From a virus, in IMG/VR virus record IMGVR_UViG_3300010413_000017, positions 1-64,000 of that record: a stretch of DNA of 64,000 bases. One strand, 5' to 3'. Position numbers and translations under genes: made by a program. Shown piece by piece: positions 50,648 to 58,065 of the stretch (positions are counted from its first letter, which is position 1; each line of letters starts with the position of its first letter). The notes below the pieces were generated by a model, which was not told where the DNA came from, did no database searches, and worked only from the letters and a program-made list of their open reading frames with translations.

Positions 50648-51037
50648 TTAGTCCTCCTTGTTTTTACTGCCGTTGTTGCTTTCCCTTTTCTTACTTACTG
50701 CCATATTGTACTTAGTTGCCAGTTCATCGTAAGCTACTCCTGTATCATCAGACATCTCAGAAAGTTGCACCTCTTCCGAACTCCAAAGGCGTCCTGCGTT
50801 GTTCTCGTGTTTTGTTACAAGTGCGAATACTACAATCGCCGCTAGAAAAATTAAAAAAATCGTTTTTGCGCTGTCCGGACCGCTACCGGGAAGGTCTGAA
50901 TAGAGAGCAAAAAATGAAAACACAGACCCTAGTACAGCGAGTAGGACTACCCCAAACCAGAACTCAGGGACACAGTGTTCGTCCCAAGTGACTTTACGTG
51001 GCTTCCCAAACTCATCAAGTTTGCGTACTCTCTTCAT
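50648..51037 (-). CDS. Two-helix membrane protein
   Basis: The 129-residue protein has a basic N-terminus, two transmembrane helices (EFWFGVVLLAVLGSVFSFFALY and TIFLIFLAAIVVFALV) and a charged C-terminal tail (KKRESNNGSKNKED). It shares one base with the stop of the upstream gene. Role unknown; holin-like but with a long cytoplasmic tail and far from the endolysin. Confidence 0.55.
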   Translation of the reverse strand: MKRVRKLDEFGKPRKVTWDEHCVPEFWFGVVLLAVLGSVFSFFALYSDLPGSGPDSAKTIFLIFLAAIVVFALVTKHENNAGRLWSSEEVQLSEMSDDTGVAYDELATKYNMAVSKKRESNNGSKNKED

Positions 51038-51243
51038 CAGTCTTCCTCTTTTTGTTTACTGCCCTGCGGATTTGTCATAGGCGTACCGTCAGGGAACAGT
51101 ACGAAATCTTCCTTTTGTTTAACCCAGTTGCACGGGCCATACTGACGTTCGAATTCGCGTATAAATTCGCGCCTGTCCTGTTCTTCAAGATGACGAAAGA
51201 ACGCGTCAGTCCACTTCTTCCAGAGCTTCTTAATTTTATCCAC
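51037..51243 (-). CDS. Small charged hypothetical protein
   Basis: The start is GTG 51243, overlapping the RNR stop, with GGAG 5 bases upstream; this gives 68 residues (MDKIKKLWKKWTDAFFRHLEE). The rest is charged with W and F (VKQKEDFVLFPDGTP). A longer upstream frame would overlap RNR without a ribosome site. No motif recognised. Confidence 0.5.
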   Translation of the reverse strand: MDKIKKLWKKWTDAFFRHLEEQDRREFIREFERQYGPCNWVKQKEDFVLFPDGTPMTNPQGSKQKEED

Positions 51244-53509
51244 AGTTACTCCATCCACAAAAAGGATTAGGACAAGTTTCACATCCCTCTTTTGCTACCA
51301 AGATTTCTCCGCAATCTGGGCACATCTTAGCGTCCCCAGGTAGTACTCGGGTTGAGCGGTAGATTTCTAATTCATCCTCTGGAGCACTGGGGCTGGCGGC
51401 AGGAATCGAACCCGCGACCGTCTCATTACAAGTGAGGCGCTCTACCTGCTGAGCTACGCCAGCCCGTGCTTGTTGCTCTTGGGTTTGTTGGCTTTGTAAC
51501 TTTCTCTTGCGAATGACTTTTGCAATGCCGTCAGGGGGGGATAAGACTTGTTCTCCATTGTGGAACATTACACGCTCGCCGCCGATGCCCCGCAACTGCT
51601 TCTCGATGTCTTCCCACGACGCTCCATACTTAAGTGCAAGTGTCCCGAGGCGTCCGACAGCGTCGTTCATCGCCGCAATAGTTCTACCTGATTTAGAAAT
51701 CTGAGTCCACATTTCTTTAAACCCTGTATTAGAGTCTTCAAACAGATGCACCCAAAGAGTGCCGTCCCCAGTCTTAACTCTATCTCTGGACCCAGCTAGA
51801 AATTCAGGGGTTTCTAGAGTTACAGAAGACGTATATGACGCATGTTCTGCCTTTTTAGTATGGCGTAGGCTGGGTGGGAGAGATTTGATAATATCCCTGT
51901 ATGCTTTTGTATCTCGTTGGGCTTCCTCTTCTCGACTCCCCTGTCGGTAGAAAGTGATGCCCTTGCACCCAAGTTTATACGCGAGCCTGAAAGCTCTGTC
52001 CACTTCCTCGATAGTTACAGAACTGGGAGCGTTGATAGTCTTGCTTACAGCATTGTCTGTATATTTTTGGAAAGCGGCCTGCATCTTAACATGATGTTCG
52101 ATTGGGACGTCCTTAGATTCGATGAAATAGTCGGGACATTTTATCCCTTCATTGATGGCTTGCCAGTCCTCGTATAGAGGATGCATTACGACCAGCGTTT
52201 CATCTATTGCTTTTTTCTCGTAGACGAATGAGAATACTGGCTCAATCCCCGAGCTACACCCGGCTATTAAACTGAGTGTGCCTGTAGGAGCTATCGTTGT
52301 AACCGTCCCGTTTCTGCGGTCAATAAGGGGTGTATCCTTGCGCCCAGAAGGTAAGTCTGCCCAAGCTGGGTATCCTTTTTCCTTAGCTAACTCTGTAGAA
52401 CAGAGATGAGCTACGTCATTAACGAATTGCATCACCTGTTCAGCTAGGACTAGAGCCGTTTCCATGTCATAACGTATTCGCATCTTAATAAGCATGTCAG
52501 CCCAGCCCATAACACCTAGCCCTATTTTGCGGAACTTTGTTGTTTCTCGTTTTATTTCGATAATTGGGTAATTATTAACGTCAATTACGTTATCAAGAAA
52601 ACGGACGGCTGTTTGCACAACCTCCATGAGCCTGTCCCACTGGATTGCGGGGAATATTGTTCCGGTATCTTCATTTAGTAAAGGCTCAACAAAATTACTT
52701 AGATTGATGCTTCCTAAAACACAAGACTCATAAGGGGACAACGGTTGCTCCCCACAAGGATTTGTGGCTGTAATCTTTTGATACTTTCCGACAGGGTTAG
52801 TCTCGTTAACCTTGTCTATAAAGACAATGCCCGGTTCTCCGTTCTTCCATGCGCCGTCGATTATACTCGCCCAAATGTAATCTACGTGTGGATACCCTGT
52901 CAAGGCGACCTTATCCATGAAATCATCTGTTAAAGCAACCGAGATATTGAAATGTCTCAACTCTCCTTCTTTTTCTTTGCACTTAATAAACTCGAGAACA
53001 TCTGGATGGTCACAGCGTAGAATACCCATCTGCGCTCCTTTGCGAACTCCTCCCTGCTCAATTATTTCTCCTACAACAAAGTCAAAGACACGCATAAATC
53101 CAACAGGTCCAGAGGCTTTGCCTTTTGTTGTACTAATTAATGAACCGCGCGGTCGGAGATTCGAGAAATCGTAACCTGTGCCTCCACCGAAAGCCTGAAC
53201 TTCGACTGCGTCTGTGAGAGCTTTAAAAATAGACTGACGAGAATCTTCGATTGGGATAACAAAGCAGGCGGCTAAGTTACCGTGATTGGCTCCTGCGTTC
53301 CGCAGGGTGGGGGAGTTGGGAAGAAAATCCAAATTGGACATTACTGAGTAGAACTCTTGTTCCCAGTAGTCCTTGTCCTTTTCCACAGAGGCGATATGGC
53401 GTGCTACACGCCTGAACATCTCTTCCGGTGCTTCAATAACGTTGCCACGTGCATCCTGCTGTAGAATCCGCTTTTCTAAAACTCGAATCGCGTTAGCCGA
53501 CAGATTCAA
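51236..53509 (-). CDS. nrdJ: Class II (adenosylcobalamin-dependent) ribonucleotide reductase with a tRNA gene inside
   Basis: The start is TTG 53509 with GGAGG 7 bases upstream; 757 residues. Key residues are Cys82 (AACFVIPIED), Cys252 in NPCGE (250-254) and Cys263 (SCVLGSINL), with GGGTGYDFSNLRPRGS before them. There is no ATP cone. It makes deoxynucleotides using cobalamin. Residues about 683-708 are encoded by a complete tRNA-Thr gene on the same strand. The frame stays open and continues into the C-terminal cysteine domain (CPDCG, CETC, CGWSNCG) needed for re-reduction. A terminator lies just before its ribosome site. Confidence 0.9.
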   Translation of the reverse strand: MNLSANAIRVLEKRILQQDARGNVIEAPEEMFRRVARHIASVEKDKDYWEQEFYSVMSNLDFLPNSPTLRNAGANHGNLAACFVIPIEDSRQSIFKALTDAVEVQAFGGGTGYDFSNLRPRGSLISTTKGKASGPVGFMRVFDFVVGEIIEQGGVRKGAQMGILRCDHPDVLEFIKCKEKEGELRHFNISVALTDDFMDKVALTGYPHVDYIWASIIDGAWKNGEPGIVFIDKVNETNPVGKYQKITATNPCGEQPLSPYESCVLGSINLSNFVEPLLNEDTGTIFPAIQWDRLMEVVQTAVRFLDNVIDVNNYPIIEIKRETTKFRKIGLGVMGWADMLIKMRIRYDMETALVLAEQVMQFVNDVAHLCSTELAKEKGYPAWADLPSGRKDTPLIDRRNGTVTTIAPTGTLSLIAGCSSGIEPVFSFVYEKKAIDETLVVMHPLYEDWQAINEGIKCPDYFIESKDVPIEHHVKMQAAFQKYTDNAVSKTINAPSSVTIEEVDRAFRLAYKLGCKGITFYRQGSREEEAQRDTKAYRDIIKSLPPSLRHTKKAEHASYTSSVTLETPEFLAGSRDRVKTGDGTLWVHLFEDSNTGFKEMWTQISKSGRTIAAMNDAVGRLGTLALKYGASWEDIEKQLRGIGGERVMFHNGEQVLSPPDGIAKVIRKRKLQSQQTQEQQARAGVAQQVERLTCNETVAGSIPAASPSAPEDELEIYRSTRVLPGDAKMCPDCGEILVAKEGCETCPNPFCGWSNCG
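51388..51463 (-). tRNA. tRNA-Thr (TGT) nested in the RNR gene
   Basis: A 76-base cloverleaf with encoded CCA: acceptor GCTGGCG/CGCCAGC, D stem GCTC/GAGC with loop AGCAGGTA, anticodon loop CTTGTAA (anticodon TGT), variable CGGTC, T arm GCGGG-TTCGATT-CCTGC. All conserved tRNA positions are present. One outer anticodon pair is C-A. It lies entirely in frame inside nrdJ, in the same direction. Confidence 0.93.
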
Positions 53510-53521
53510 TAAACTACCTCC

Positions 53522-53550
53522 AAAAAGGGCACTAGTTTTTACTAGTGCCC
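53522..53550 (-). terminator. Rho-independent terminator directly ahead of the RNR gene
   Basis: Read on the - strand, a perfect 10-pair stem GGGCACTAGT/ACTAGTGCCC closes a TTTT/AAAA loop and is followed by TTTTT. It ends transcription of the 53560-54111 gene. Its U run stops only 12 bases before the RNR start codon, and the RNR ribosome site lies between, so RNR expression needs read-through or anti-termination. Confidence 0.88.
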
Positions 53551-53559
53551 TACTAAGAA

Positions 53560-54111
53560 CTACTCAACGCCAAAGGAAGGCTCGTCCCAGACGGCCAGAA
53601 CAGTCACATGCTCGTGCTCTCTCGAACCTTTTGGGATTGCCATAAGAAACGGGTCAGGGGTGAGTGCTCGATAATCTGTGACATAGAAGCCGAACTTTTG
53701 GCGCAACTCTTCAGGTATGTCTGCGATTAAACGCAGAACACGGATAGGAACCTCTTTTGTATACAGCGAAATCCTTAAGTCACCGTTGAACCGTCCCAAA
53801 GACTGGGAGTGATGCCCTCTGTTGTCTTCGGCGCGCAAGGGAAACCAATCCCAACCACAACCTTCTTTGCGGGCTACTGCGTCCATGTAGGCCCAAACCT
53901 CGTTTGTATCATAGACGGGCAAGCCTTTGTTAGCCAAGAATACGCGTAACTCATGAACAACTCGCGTGGGAGGTTCGTAGCCAATCTCTGCGGCAAGGTT
54001 GTCATATGTATCGAGGGCCACAACCTTTCCAACTAGCTTGGGTTTAGGTTGTAACGGATTACGTCGCCTCTCCCGTCGTTCGATGAAATCGTTTATTAAC
54101 TTAGGCAACAT
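53560..54111 (-). CDS. Hypothetical protein
   Basis: The 183-residue protein begins basic (NDFIERRERRRNPLQPKPK) and continues as an alpha/beta fold (LRVFLANKGLPVYDTNEVWAYMD, WFPLRAEDNRGHHSQSLG, DLRISLYTKEVPIRVLRLI). AAGGAG lies 7 bases before the ATG. It is followed by the strong terminator, so it ends a transcript. No family recognised. Confidence 0.6.
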   Translation of the reverse strand: MLPKLINDFIERRERRRNPLQPKPKLVGKVVALDTYDNLAAEIGYEPPTRVVHELRVFLANKGLPVYDTNEVWAYMDAVARKEGCGWDWFPLRAEDNRGHHSQSLGRFNGDLRISLYTKEVPIRVLRLIADIPEELRQKFGFYVTDYRALTPDPFLMAIPKGSREHEHVTVLAVWDEPSFGVE

Positions 54112-54140
54112 GTCAGTCTCCTTTTTTCAGGATAAAGAGG

Positions 54141-54167
54141 TGCCCGTCTATTCAGACCCGACGGGCA
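54141..54167. other. Hairpin ahead of the 53560-54111 gene
   Basis: A perfect 8-pair inverted repeat TGCCCGTC/GACGGGCA with an 11-base loop sits 30 bases before the ATG. No U run follows on the - strand. It may mark the end of the tRNA-like patch or control the leader of the gene. Confidence 0.5.
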
Positions 54168-54179
54168 GGGGCTACGTGA

Positions 54180-54250
54180 TGTCCCAATGGATAGACCGGC
54201 CGTCCTCCGAATGGGCCTGTGTGGGTTCGAATCCCATCGGGGGCATTGGA
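54180..54250 (+). pseudogene. tRNA-like sequence A (arginine-type, broken acceptor)
   Basis: On the + strand, CCCAATGGATAGACC resembles a D arm and GTGGG-TTCGAAT-CCCAT is a perfect T arm followed by CGGGGGCA, a normal 3' acceptor half. The matching 5' half (GCCCCCG) is missing, and the anticodon arm pairs poorly around CTCCGAA. It looks like a damaged tRNA-Arg, on the strand opposite to all genes here. Confidence 0.5.
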
Positions 54251-54323
54251 GTAGGTAGACAACGTTCACTTCCAATGAACTAGGGTGGCCGCCCCGTGCA
54301 GGTTCGAGTCCAGCCGCCAGCAC
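54243..54323 (+). pseudogene. tRNA-like sequence B (class II shape with glycine-type anticodon)
   Basis: GGAGTAGGTAGACAACG resembles a leucine-type D arm. A perfect stem GTTCA/TGAAC encloses CTTCCAA (anticodon TCC), then a long variable arm (AGGGTGGCCGCCCC) and GCAGG-TTCGAGT-CCAGC with one mismatch, then CGCCAGCACC. No 5' acceptor half pairs with it. It starts inside sequence A. It looks like a recombined or decayed tRNA. Confidence 0.5.
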
Positions 54324-54328
54324 CTAAA

Positions 54329-54383
54329 TGGGGGTCGCAGGTTTGCCGCGGGGGCTTTCCATCCAATTGAGCTACGACCCCCA
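54329..54383 (-). pseudogene. tRNA-like sequence C (55 bases, deleted)
   Basis: Read on the - strand, TGGGGGTCG/CGACCCCCA gives a perfect 9-pair acceptor-like stem enclosing TAGCTCAATTGGAT, a clear D-arm sequence. Only about 25 bases remain where anticodon and T arms should be. It is too short for a functional tRNA. Confidence 0.55.
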
Positions 54384-54431
54384 TGTTGGGTCGGCTTGGA
54401 TTCGAACCAAGATTTCCTGTTTATCAGTAGC
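54384..54431 (-). pseudogene. tRNA-like sequence D (3' half only)
   Basis: Read on the - strand, CTTGG-TTCGAAT-CCAAG is a perfect T arm followed by CCGACCC-A, a 3' acceptor half, and the loop CTGATAA is anticodon-like (GAT). Upstream there is no D arm or 5' acceptor because the VWA gene ends there. It is a 3' tRNA fragment placed directly before sequence C. Confidence 0.5.
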
Positions 54432-55091
54432 TTATTTGGACTTTTGTTTAGCCTTTGTCTTCGCACGCTTGCGTTGCTTAGCGTCGAAGGCCATACTCAT
54501 AGCAACCCCTGTCCTGTATGAGGTCAAGTTATCCGCCATAGACGCGAACGCTACTTGAGTCCCTACACCAGAAGGGTCATAGCTCAGAGTATTTGCGGCT
54601 TGGATACCATATCTGAAAGCGTCCTGTTCACAATGGATGTCGGACGACAGAAAGAGCACTTCCCATTTGTACACATCCTGCTGATGTTCAATCATCTCGC
54701 GGACTTTCTCCTCGGTGTACTCTTGGCTATCGTTCTCACGACCGTCAGTCATGATAGCGAAGACAACTTTAGACGGACGCTCTGCCTCAGGTAGAGCCGC
54801 TAAGCGTTCTCCGATTGTGTTCATCGTTTTGCCGATGGCATCCAAGAGACGTGTCATGCCTCTAGGCTGATAGTTTCTCTCGTTAAGAATCCGAGCATCA
54901 GCGATGTCTACACAGTCCTGTAGTAACTCGTAGCGATCATCGAATTGAGCCAGCGTATATGTCGCCTTTCCAGGTACTTGCTGTTGGGATTTGATAAATT
55001 CGTTGTAGCCACCGATAGTATCGTCTTTTACGCGTTGCATCGAACCAGACCTGTCCAGTACAAGTCCAATGTGTGTGTAGTCTTGTCGCAT
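54432..55091 (-). CDS. VWA (von Willebrand factor A) domain protein
   Basis: The 219-residue protein is one VWA domain with the MIDAS motif DRSGSM (13-18), a MTRLLDAIG Thr and VVFAIMTDGREND. The C-terminus is a Lys-rich tail (KQRKRAKTKAKQKSK). VWA proteins of this size bind partners through Mg and occur in phages with unknown roles. A GGAGG site precedes the start. The stop is followed directly by the tRNA-like patch. Confidence 0.85.
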   Translation of the reverse strand: MRQDYTHIGLVLDRSGSMQRVKDDTIGGYNEFIKSQQQVPGKATYTLAQFDDRYELLQDCVDIADARILNERNYQPRGMTRLLDAIGKTMNTIGERLAALPEAERPSKVVFAIMTDGRENDSQEYTEEKVREMIEHQQDVYKWEVLFLSSDIHCEQDAFRYGIQAANTLSYDPSGVGTQVAFASMADNLTSYRTGVAMSMAFDAKQRKRAKTKAKQKSK

Positions 55092-55103
55092 AGTACGACC
55101 TCC

Positions 55104-55310
55104 TTAGAAGATTTCTTTGCTGAGTTCAAGCGCCTGTTCTTCCGAGAACCCCTCGGCCAGAAGCGCGTCGTATTTGGCTCGAGTCATGCGGGCCTGAATT
55201 CCTAAAAACTCAATGAGAGCTTCCAAATTTGTCTTTAGGTCTTGCAGAGACTGCTTAACCTCCACAGGGTTCAACTTTGAAGGGAAGGGTTTAACATTGT
55301 CTTTAGTCAT
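55104..55310 (-). CDS. Small helical hypothetical protein
   Basis: The start is ATG 55310 (AGGAG upstream), giving 68 residues (MTKDNVKPFPSKLNPVEVKQ). It is helical, with ALIEFLGIQARMTRAKYDALLAEGFSEEQALEL; the last part resembles a UBA-like GFSEEQALEL helix pair. It may bind the VWA protein or serve as an adaptor. Function unknown. Confidence 0.55.
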   Translation of the reverse strand: MTKDNVKPFPSKLNPVEVKQSLQDLKTNLEALIEFLGIQARMTRAKYDALLAEGFSEEQALELSKEIF

Positions 55311-55321
55311 GGGGGTTACTC

Positions 55322-55525
55322 CTACGGCGAATTGATACTGACCAGCCATACACGTTTGTAGTTGTTGAAGTAGTGTCTTTCTCTTCGGTTAAGTCTCCGT
55401 TTAATTTTCTTGCGTCTTCCGGGTTTGTTGAGTAAAATGAACTTAACGCCATTGTTTACCAGCGCAATCTCGTCATGTTGCTTGATGAACATTCTCCGTC
55501 TGAGTGTCGGGTTCAGCACCATCAT
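55322..55525 (-). CDS. Small basic hypothetical protein
   Basis: The 67-residue protein is strongly basic (NKPGRRKKIKRRLNRRERHYF) with a beta start (IALVNNGVKFILLN). GGGAG lies 5 bases before ATG 55525; it overlaps the DUF1599-like gene by 53 bases. The basic stretch suggests binding to nucleic acid. Confidence 0.5.
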   Translation of the reverse strand: MMVLNPTLRRRMFIKQHDEIALVNNGVKFILLNKPGRRKKIKRRLNRRERHYFNNYKRVWLVSINSP

Positions 55526-55883
55526 ACATCTCCCTTAGTAAACAGACACCGATTAATGAGTATACGCCTTGGTCCATTAAGGTCTCGTCTATCGCTTCTC
55601 CTACCCTGTCGGGAATCCCGCTAGCGAGGTTTTTAATTCGGCTCCACTTGTCGGACAGCCTGACAAGCACACCCAACCAAGAAGGAATACCAAAGTCCTC
55701 ACACTCTCGAAAGTTTCTAAAGGGGTCACCGCCTATCCCAGCGTAGTTGTGGTTTTTCCTAGCGTGGAGTTCTGCCGCCTCGACTAGGACTTTGTAAAAG
55801 GGGGATGGACGGCTGTCCCCGACGTCGAGAGTAATATTCCCACAGAAATAAAGAGAGCCTTCTTGAGTTGTCTTAGGTTTCAT
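55473..55883 (-). CDS. DUF1599-like protein (nucleotide modification associated domain 1)
   Basis: The 136-residue helical protein has ARKNHNYAG, PFRNFRECEDFGIPSWLGVLVRL, DKWSRIKNLA and ETLMDQGVYSLI, the sequence style of DUF1599 (Nmad1). That family is linked to modified nucleotide metabolism in phages and has a fold related to all-alpha NTP pyrophosphatases. It may clear unmodified or modified nucleotides together with the TS-like protein and dCMP deaminase. Confidence 0.75.
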   Translation of the reverse strand: MKPKTTQEGSLYFCGNITLDVGDSRPSPFYKVLVEAAELHARKNHNYAGIGGDPFRNFRECEDFGIPSWLGVLVRLSDKWSRIKNLASGIPDRVGEAIDETLMDQGVYSLIGVCLLREMYDGAEPDTQTENVHQAT

Positions 55884-56173
55884 TTGTGTGTTTTCCTTAC
55901 CTCTACGACTTCGAGTTTGTTGTTTTTGTCAAATCCCAACCGGAAACATTGCTTCGCAGTGGGGAGCCAGATGTCAATCTTGCGCTTCTGATATGAAGGC
56001 ATTAGGTCCATAAAGACATAATAGCCATCGAATCCGTCGGTTCCAGTTAATCGAACTATACTCCCCCAACGTGATTGAAAGATAGACTTCCCTTTTGGAC
56101 ACAGACCCAGCTCGCGGACTAAATCGCGAGAGAGGGCGCACGCACCGGGGAAGACTCGTACACCAGAGGACAT
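55880..56173 (-). CDS. Double-psi beta-barrel (3D/RlpA-like) protein
   Basis: The start is ATG 56173, one base after the upstream stop with AAAGG ahead, giving 97 residues. CALSRDLVRELGL, DGFDGYYVFMDLM and KIDIWLPTAKQCFRLG follow the 3D-type barrel with its aspartates. Such domains occur in cell-wall lytic proteins. No signal peptide is present. Coupled by ATGA to the DUF1599-like gene. Confidence 0.55.
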   Translation of the reverse strand: MSSGVRVFPGACALSRDLVRELGLCPKGKSIFQSRWGSIVRLTGTDGFDGYYVFMDLMPSYQKRKIDIWLPTAKQCFRLGFDKNNKLEVVEVRKTHK

Positions 56174-56174
56174 C

Positions 56175-56402
56175 TTACCTTTTAGGCAGTAGCCTGTCGA
56201 CCTCACTTTCGAGGCTGTCGCTCCCTTTTTTGCGGTCGGAGAGGCTAATCTTGAACTTACCTTCCCGCCAGAGGCGCATAAAACGTTCGAAGTGCGTTTC
56301 ATTGGCAAGCACATAGCCAGTAGAATTACACCAATCACAGTTAACTTCAGTTGTTGAACCCTCCCACTCGTGATGACATTTTGAACAGTGAAACAGAGGC
56401 AT
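56175..56402 (-). CDS. Zinc-ribbon small protein
   Basis: The start is ATG 56402 with AAGG upstream, giving 75 residues. MPLFHCSKCHHEWEG and NCDWCNSTGYVL form a zinc ribbon like those of regulatory FmdB-type proteins. A helical part follows (FERFMRLWREGKF) with an acidic/basic tail. Longer frames in this area only read through the neighbouring small gene. Confidence 0.6.
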   Translation of the reverse strand: MPLFHCSKCHHEWEGSTTEVNCDWCNSTGYVLANETHFERFMRLWREGKFKISLSDRKKGSDSLESEVDRLLPKR

Positions 56403-56412
56403 CTTGACCTTC

Positions 56413-56577
56413 TTACGTAAAGTCTGGGCCTGTCCAAGAAATAGGACTATAGGATAACCATGTTCTACATTTTGGACACTGAATTTCCCGCGGTGGGTTC
56501 TTGTCAACAACATCCTTCCATCCACAAGAACACTTTGCTTCAAAAATAGTACGTTTAACCAATCGTTCGTACGTCAT
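56413..56577 (-). CDS. 54-residue zinc-ribbon protein
   Basis: A 55-codon frame has its ATG overlapping the dCMP deaminase TGA (ATGA) and ends 10 bases before the next start. The product has AKCSCGWKDVVD and IQCPKCRTWLSY, a complete four-cysteine ribbon. Coupling, ribbon motif and exact fit between neighbours support it as a real gene. Confidence 0.65.
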   Translation of the reverse strand: MTYERLVKRTIFEAKCSCGWKDVVDKNPPREIQCPKCRTWLSYSPISWTGPDFT

Positions 56578-57122
56578 GCTGTCTCCTTTCTTTTTTCAAT
56601 CTGCACAACTTCAATTCCTGCCTGTTCGAGAAGCCACATCGCCATGTTATCATAAGCAGGTCCAGAATAGCAAATGATTTTTGCGATGCCTGCATTGATA
56701 ATTTCTTTTGCACATTCAAAGCAGGGTAAAGGACAACTACATACCAAAAAACATCCTTTTGTCTTGATGCCCTCTCTAGCTGAGTTTATCAACGCATTCC
56801 TTTCGGCGTGACCAGCTGTACACAGATGAGTTCCTTCCCCGCTTTTAAATCCTACTATATATCTTGGACATGTTGTACCGAAACCGTTCTCTTTGAGAAA
56901 ATCACCAATGTTCCCAAAGAAACTCTTTTCAAGTTGCCCAACCAACCAGCTAAATCTTTCTTCCGAATCACAATGTGCTACTCTTCTGGGCGGGCCGTTA
57001 TAGCCTGTACCAACAATAGTTCCGTCGGGTGTAATTATGACGGCCCCGATTTTGCGCGAGAGACATTTCGACTTGTAAGCTACCCGTTCGGCTATGGCTA
57101 GCCAGTATTCATACTGATTCAT
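56574..57122 (-). CDS. Deoxycytidylate (dCMP) deaminase
   Basis: The start is ATG 57122, which removes an extension overlapping the glycosyltransferase; 182 residues. Zinc motifs are HAE (His105, Glu107) and PCFEC (Cys134, Cys137); AERVAYKSKCLSRKIGAVI and GYNGPPR are typical of ComEB/phage dCMP deaminases. It converts dCMP to dUMP, the substrate of the TS-like enzyme. An insertion at about 55-100 resembles the regulatory insert of T4 Cd. Confidence 0.85.
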   Translation of the reverse strand: MNQYEYWLAIAERVAYKSKCLSRKIGAVIITPDGTIVGTGYNGPPRRVAHCDSEERFSWLVGQLEKSFFGNIGDFLKENGFGTTCPRYIVGFKSGEGTHLCTAGHAERNALINSAREGIKTKGCFLVCSCPLPCFECAKEIINAGIAKIICYSGPAYDNMAMWLLEQAGIEVVQIEKRKETA

Positions 57123-58065
57123 CCAATATCTCACGAATAACACCGAGTAAATCGGAAATCTCAGGAGCAATCGCACCAAAGTCGTAGTCCACTTGACTTG
57201 CTTTATGTTGTTGCGGGAGTCCATAACGCATCTGAAACTGAGCGGCGAGGACTGAAATGATGTGATGGTCTAATTCTCGCTTCATCACCTGTATGTCAGG
57301 CTTTTCCATAAACTCAACTAGACGCGTTAACATATTGTTGTACGAAACATGCCAGTCTGGAGTATTAATCAAATCGAAGAGTTGAGTTTTGTCGAACGAG
57401 AAAACCCTATCAGGATTGTCTTGGTAAAACATAAATGAGATAACACCAGCCAGATATTTGACCTTGCCCAAAAGAGCTGTCGTGCACTCTTGTACAAGTT
57501 CTCCACCTAGGTAGCGGGTAGGAATTCGCATACACGGTTTATAACGCTCAATCCAAGCGTCTTTCCTGTGCAAATAACTCGCGAGTGCTATTCCTGTGCG
57601 CAGATAGTCTTGTAGACGATCTAACTGTGAGAATGAATCGTCCCAGTTGTAGCCATAGCGTACACCCAGTAGTTTAGGAACGTTGTTATGCAGAGCAAAG
57701 TTAACTCTGTGTCCGTGACACGCAACATAGTCTGGGTTGTTCTCCAAGAACTCTGCGCATTGTTTTAGCCCGTCACCAATGTGGAAATCATCGTCCCCTG
57801 AGAAAGCGACATACTTAACTGAGTCGTGAAGGTATTCGTTGACTTGGGCCACGGCCCCGCCGTCGTGCGGGGCCATTACCCAATGGTAGCTGATAAACAG
57901 AGAACCTCCGTATTCATCAACAACCGCTTTGTTGTTAGTGGCCTCTTCGTCGTCAGACGAATCGGCTATATATACAACACCGTCGAAATCGGTGCGTGCG
58001 TAAAACGACAATGCACGGCGTAAGTACCGACTTCGATTCAGTGTAGGGATGACGATGGCAATCAC
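57109..58065 (-). CDS. GT-A glycosyltransferase (TIGR00180-type), paralogue 3
   Basis: The 318-residue protein has IAIVIPTLNRSRYLRRALSFY, VYIADSSDDEE, PHDGGAVAQVN and FSGDDDFH (GDDD at 90-93). It is related to the two transferases at 27-32 kb but more distant, and lies between nucleotide enzymes and a zinc-ribbon gene. Its location near dCMP deaminase is suggestive of DNA base glycosylation, though this is inference. Confidence 0.78.
   Translation of the reverse strand: MIAIVIPTLNRSRYLRRALSFYARTDFDGVVYIADSSDDEEATNNKAVVDEYGGSLFISYHWVMAPHDGGAVAQVNEYLHDSVKYVAFSGDDDFHIGDGLKQCAEFLENNPDYVACHGHRVNFALHNNVPKLLGVRYGYNWDDSFSQLDRLQDYLRTGIALASYLHRKDAWIERYKPCMRIPTRYLGGELVQECTTALLGKVKYLAGVISFMFYQDNPDRVFSFDKTQLFDLINTPDWHVSYNNMLTRLVEFMEKPDIQVMKRELDHHIISVLAAQFQMRYGLPQQHKASQVDYDFGAIAPEISDLLGVIREILDESV

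Noticed and set aside
54329-54431. tRNA-like pieces D and C as one circularly permuted tRNA gene (3' half before 5' half)
   Set aside because: Six acceptor pairs can form (GGGTCG with CGACCC), but the anticodon arm does not pair and piece C has its own perfect 9-pair stem, so decay is simpler.
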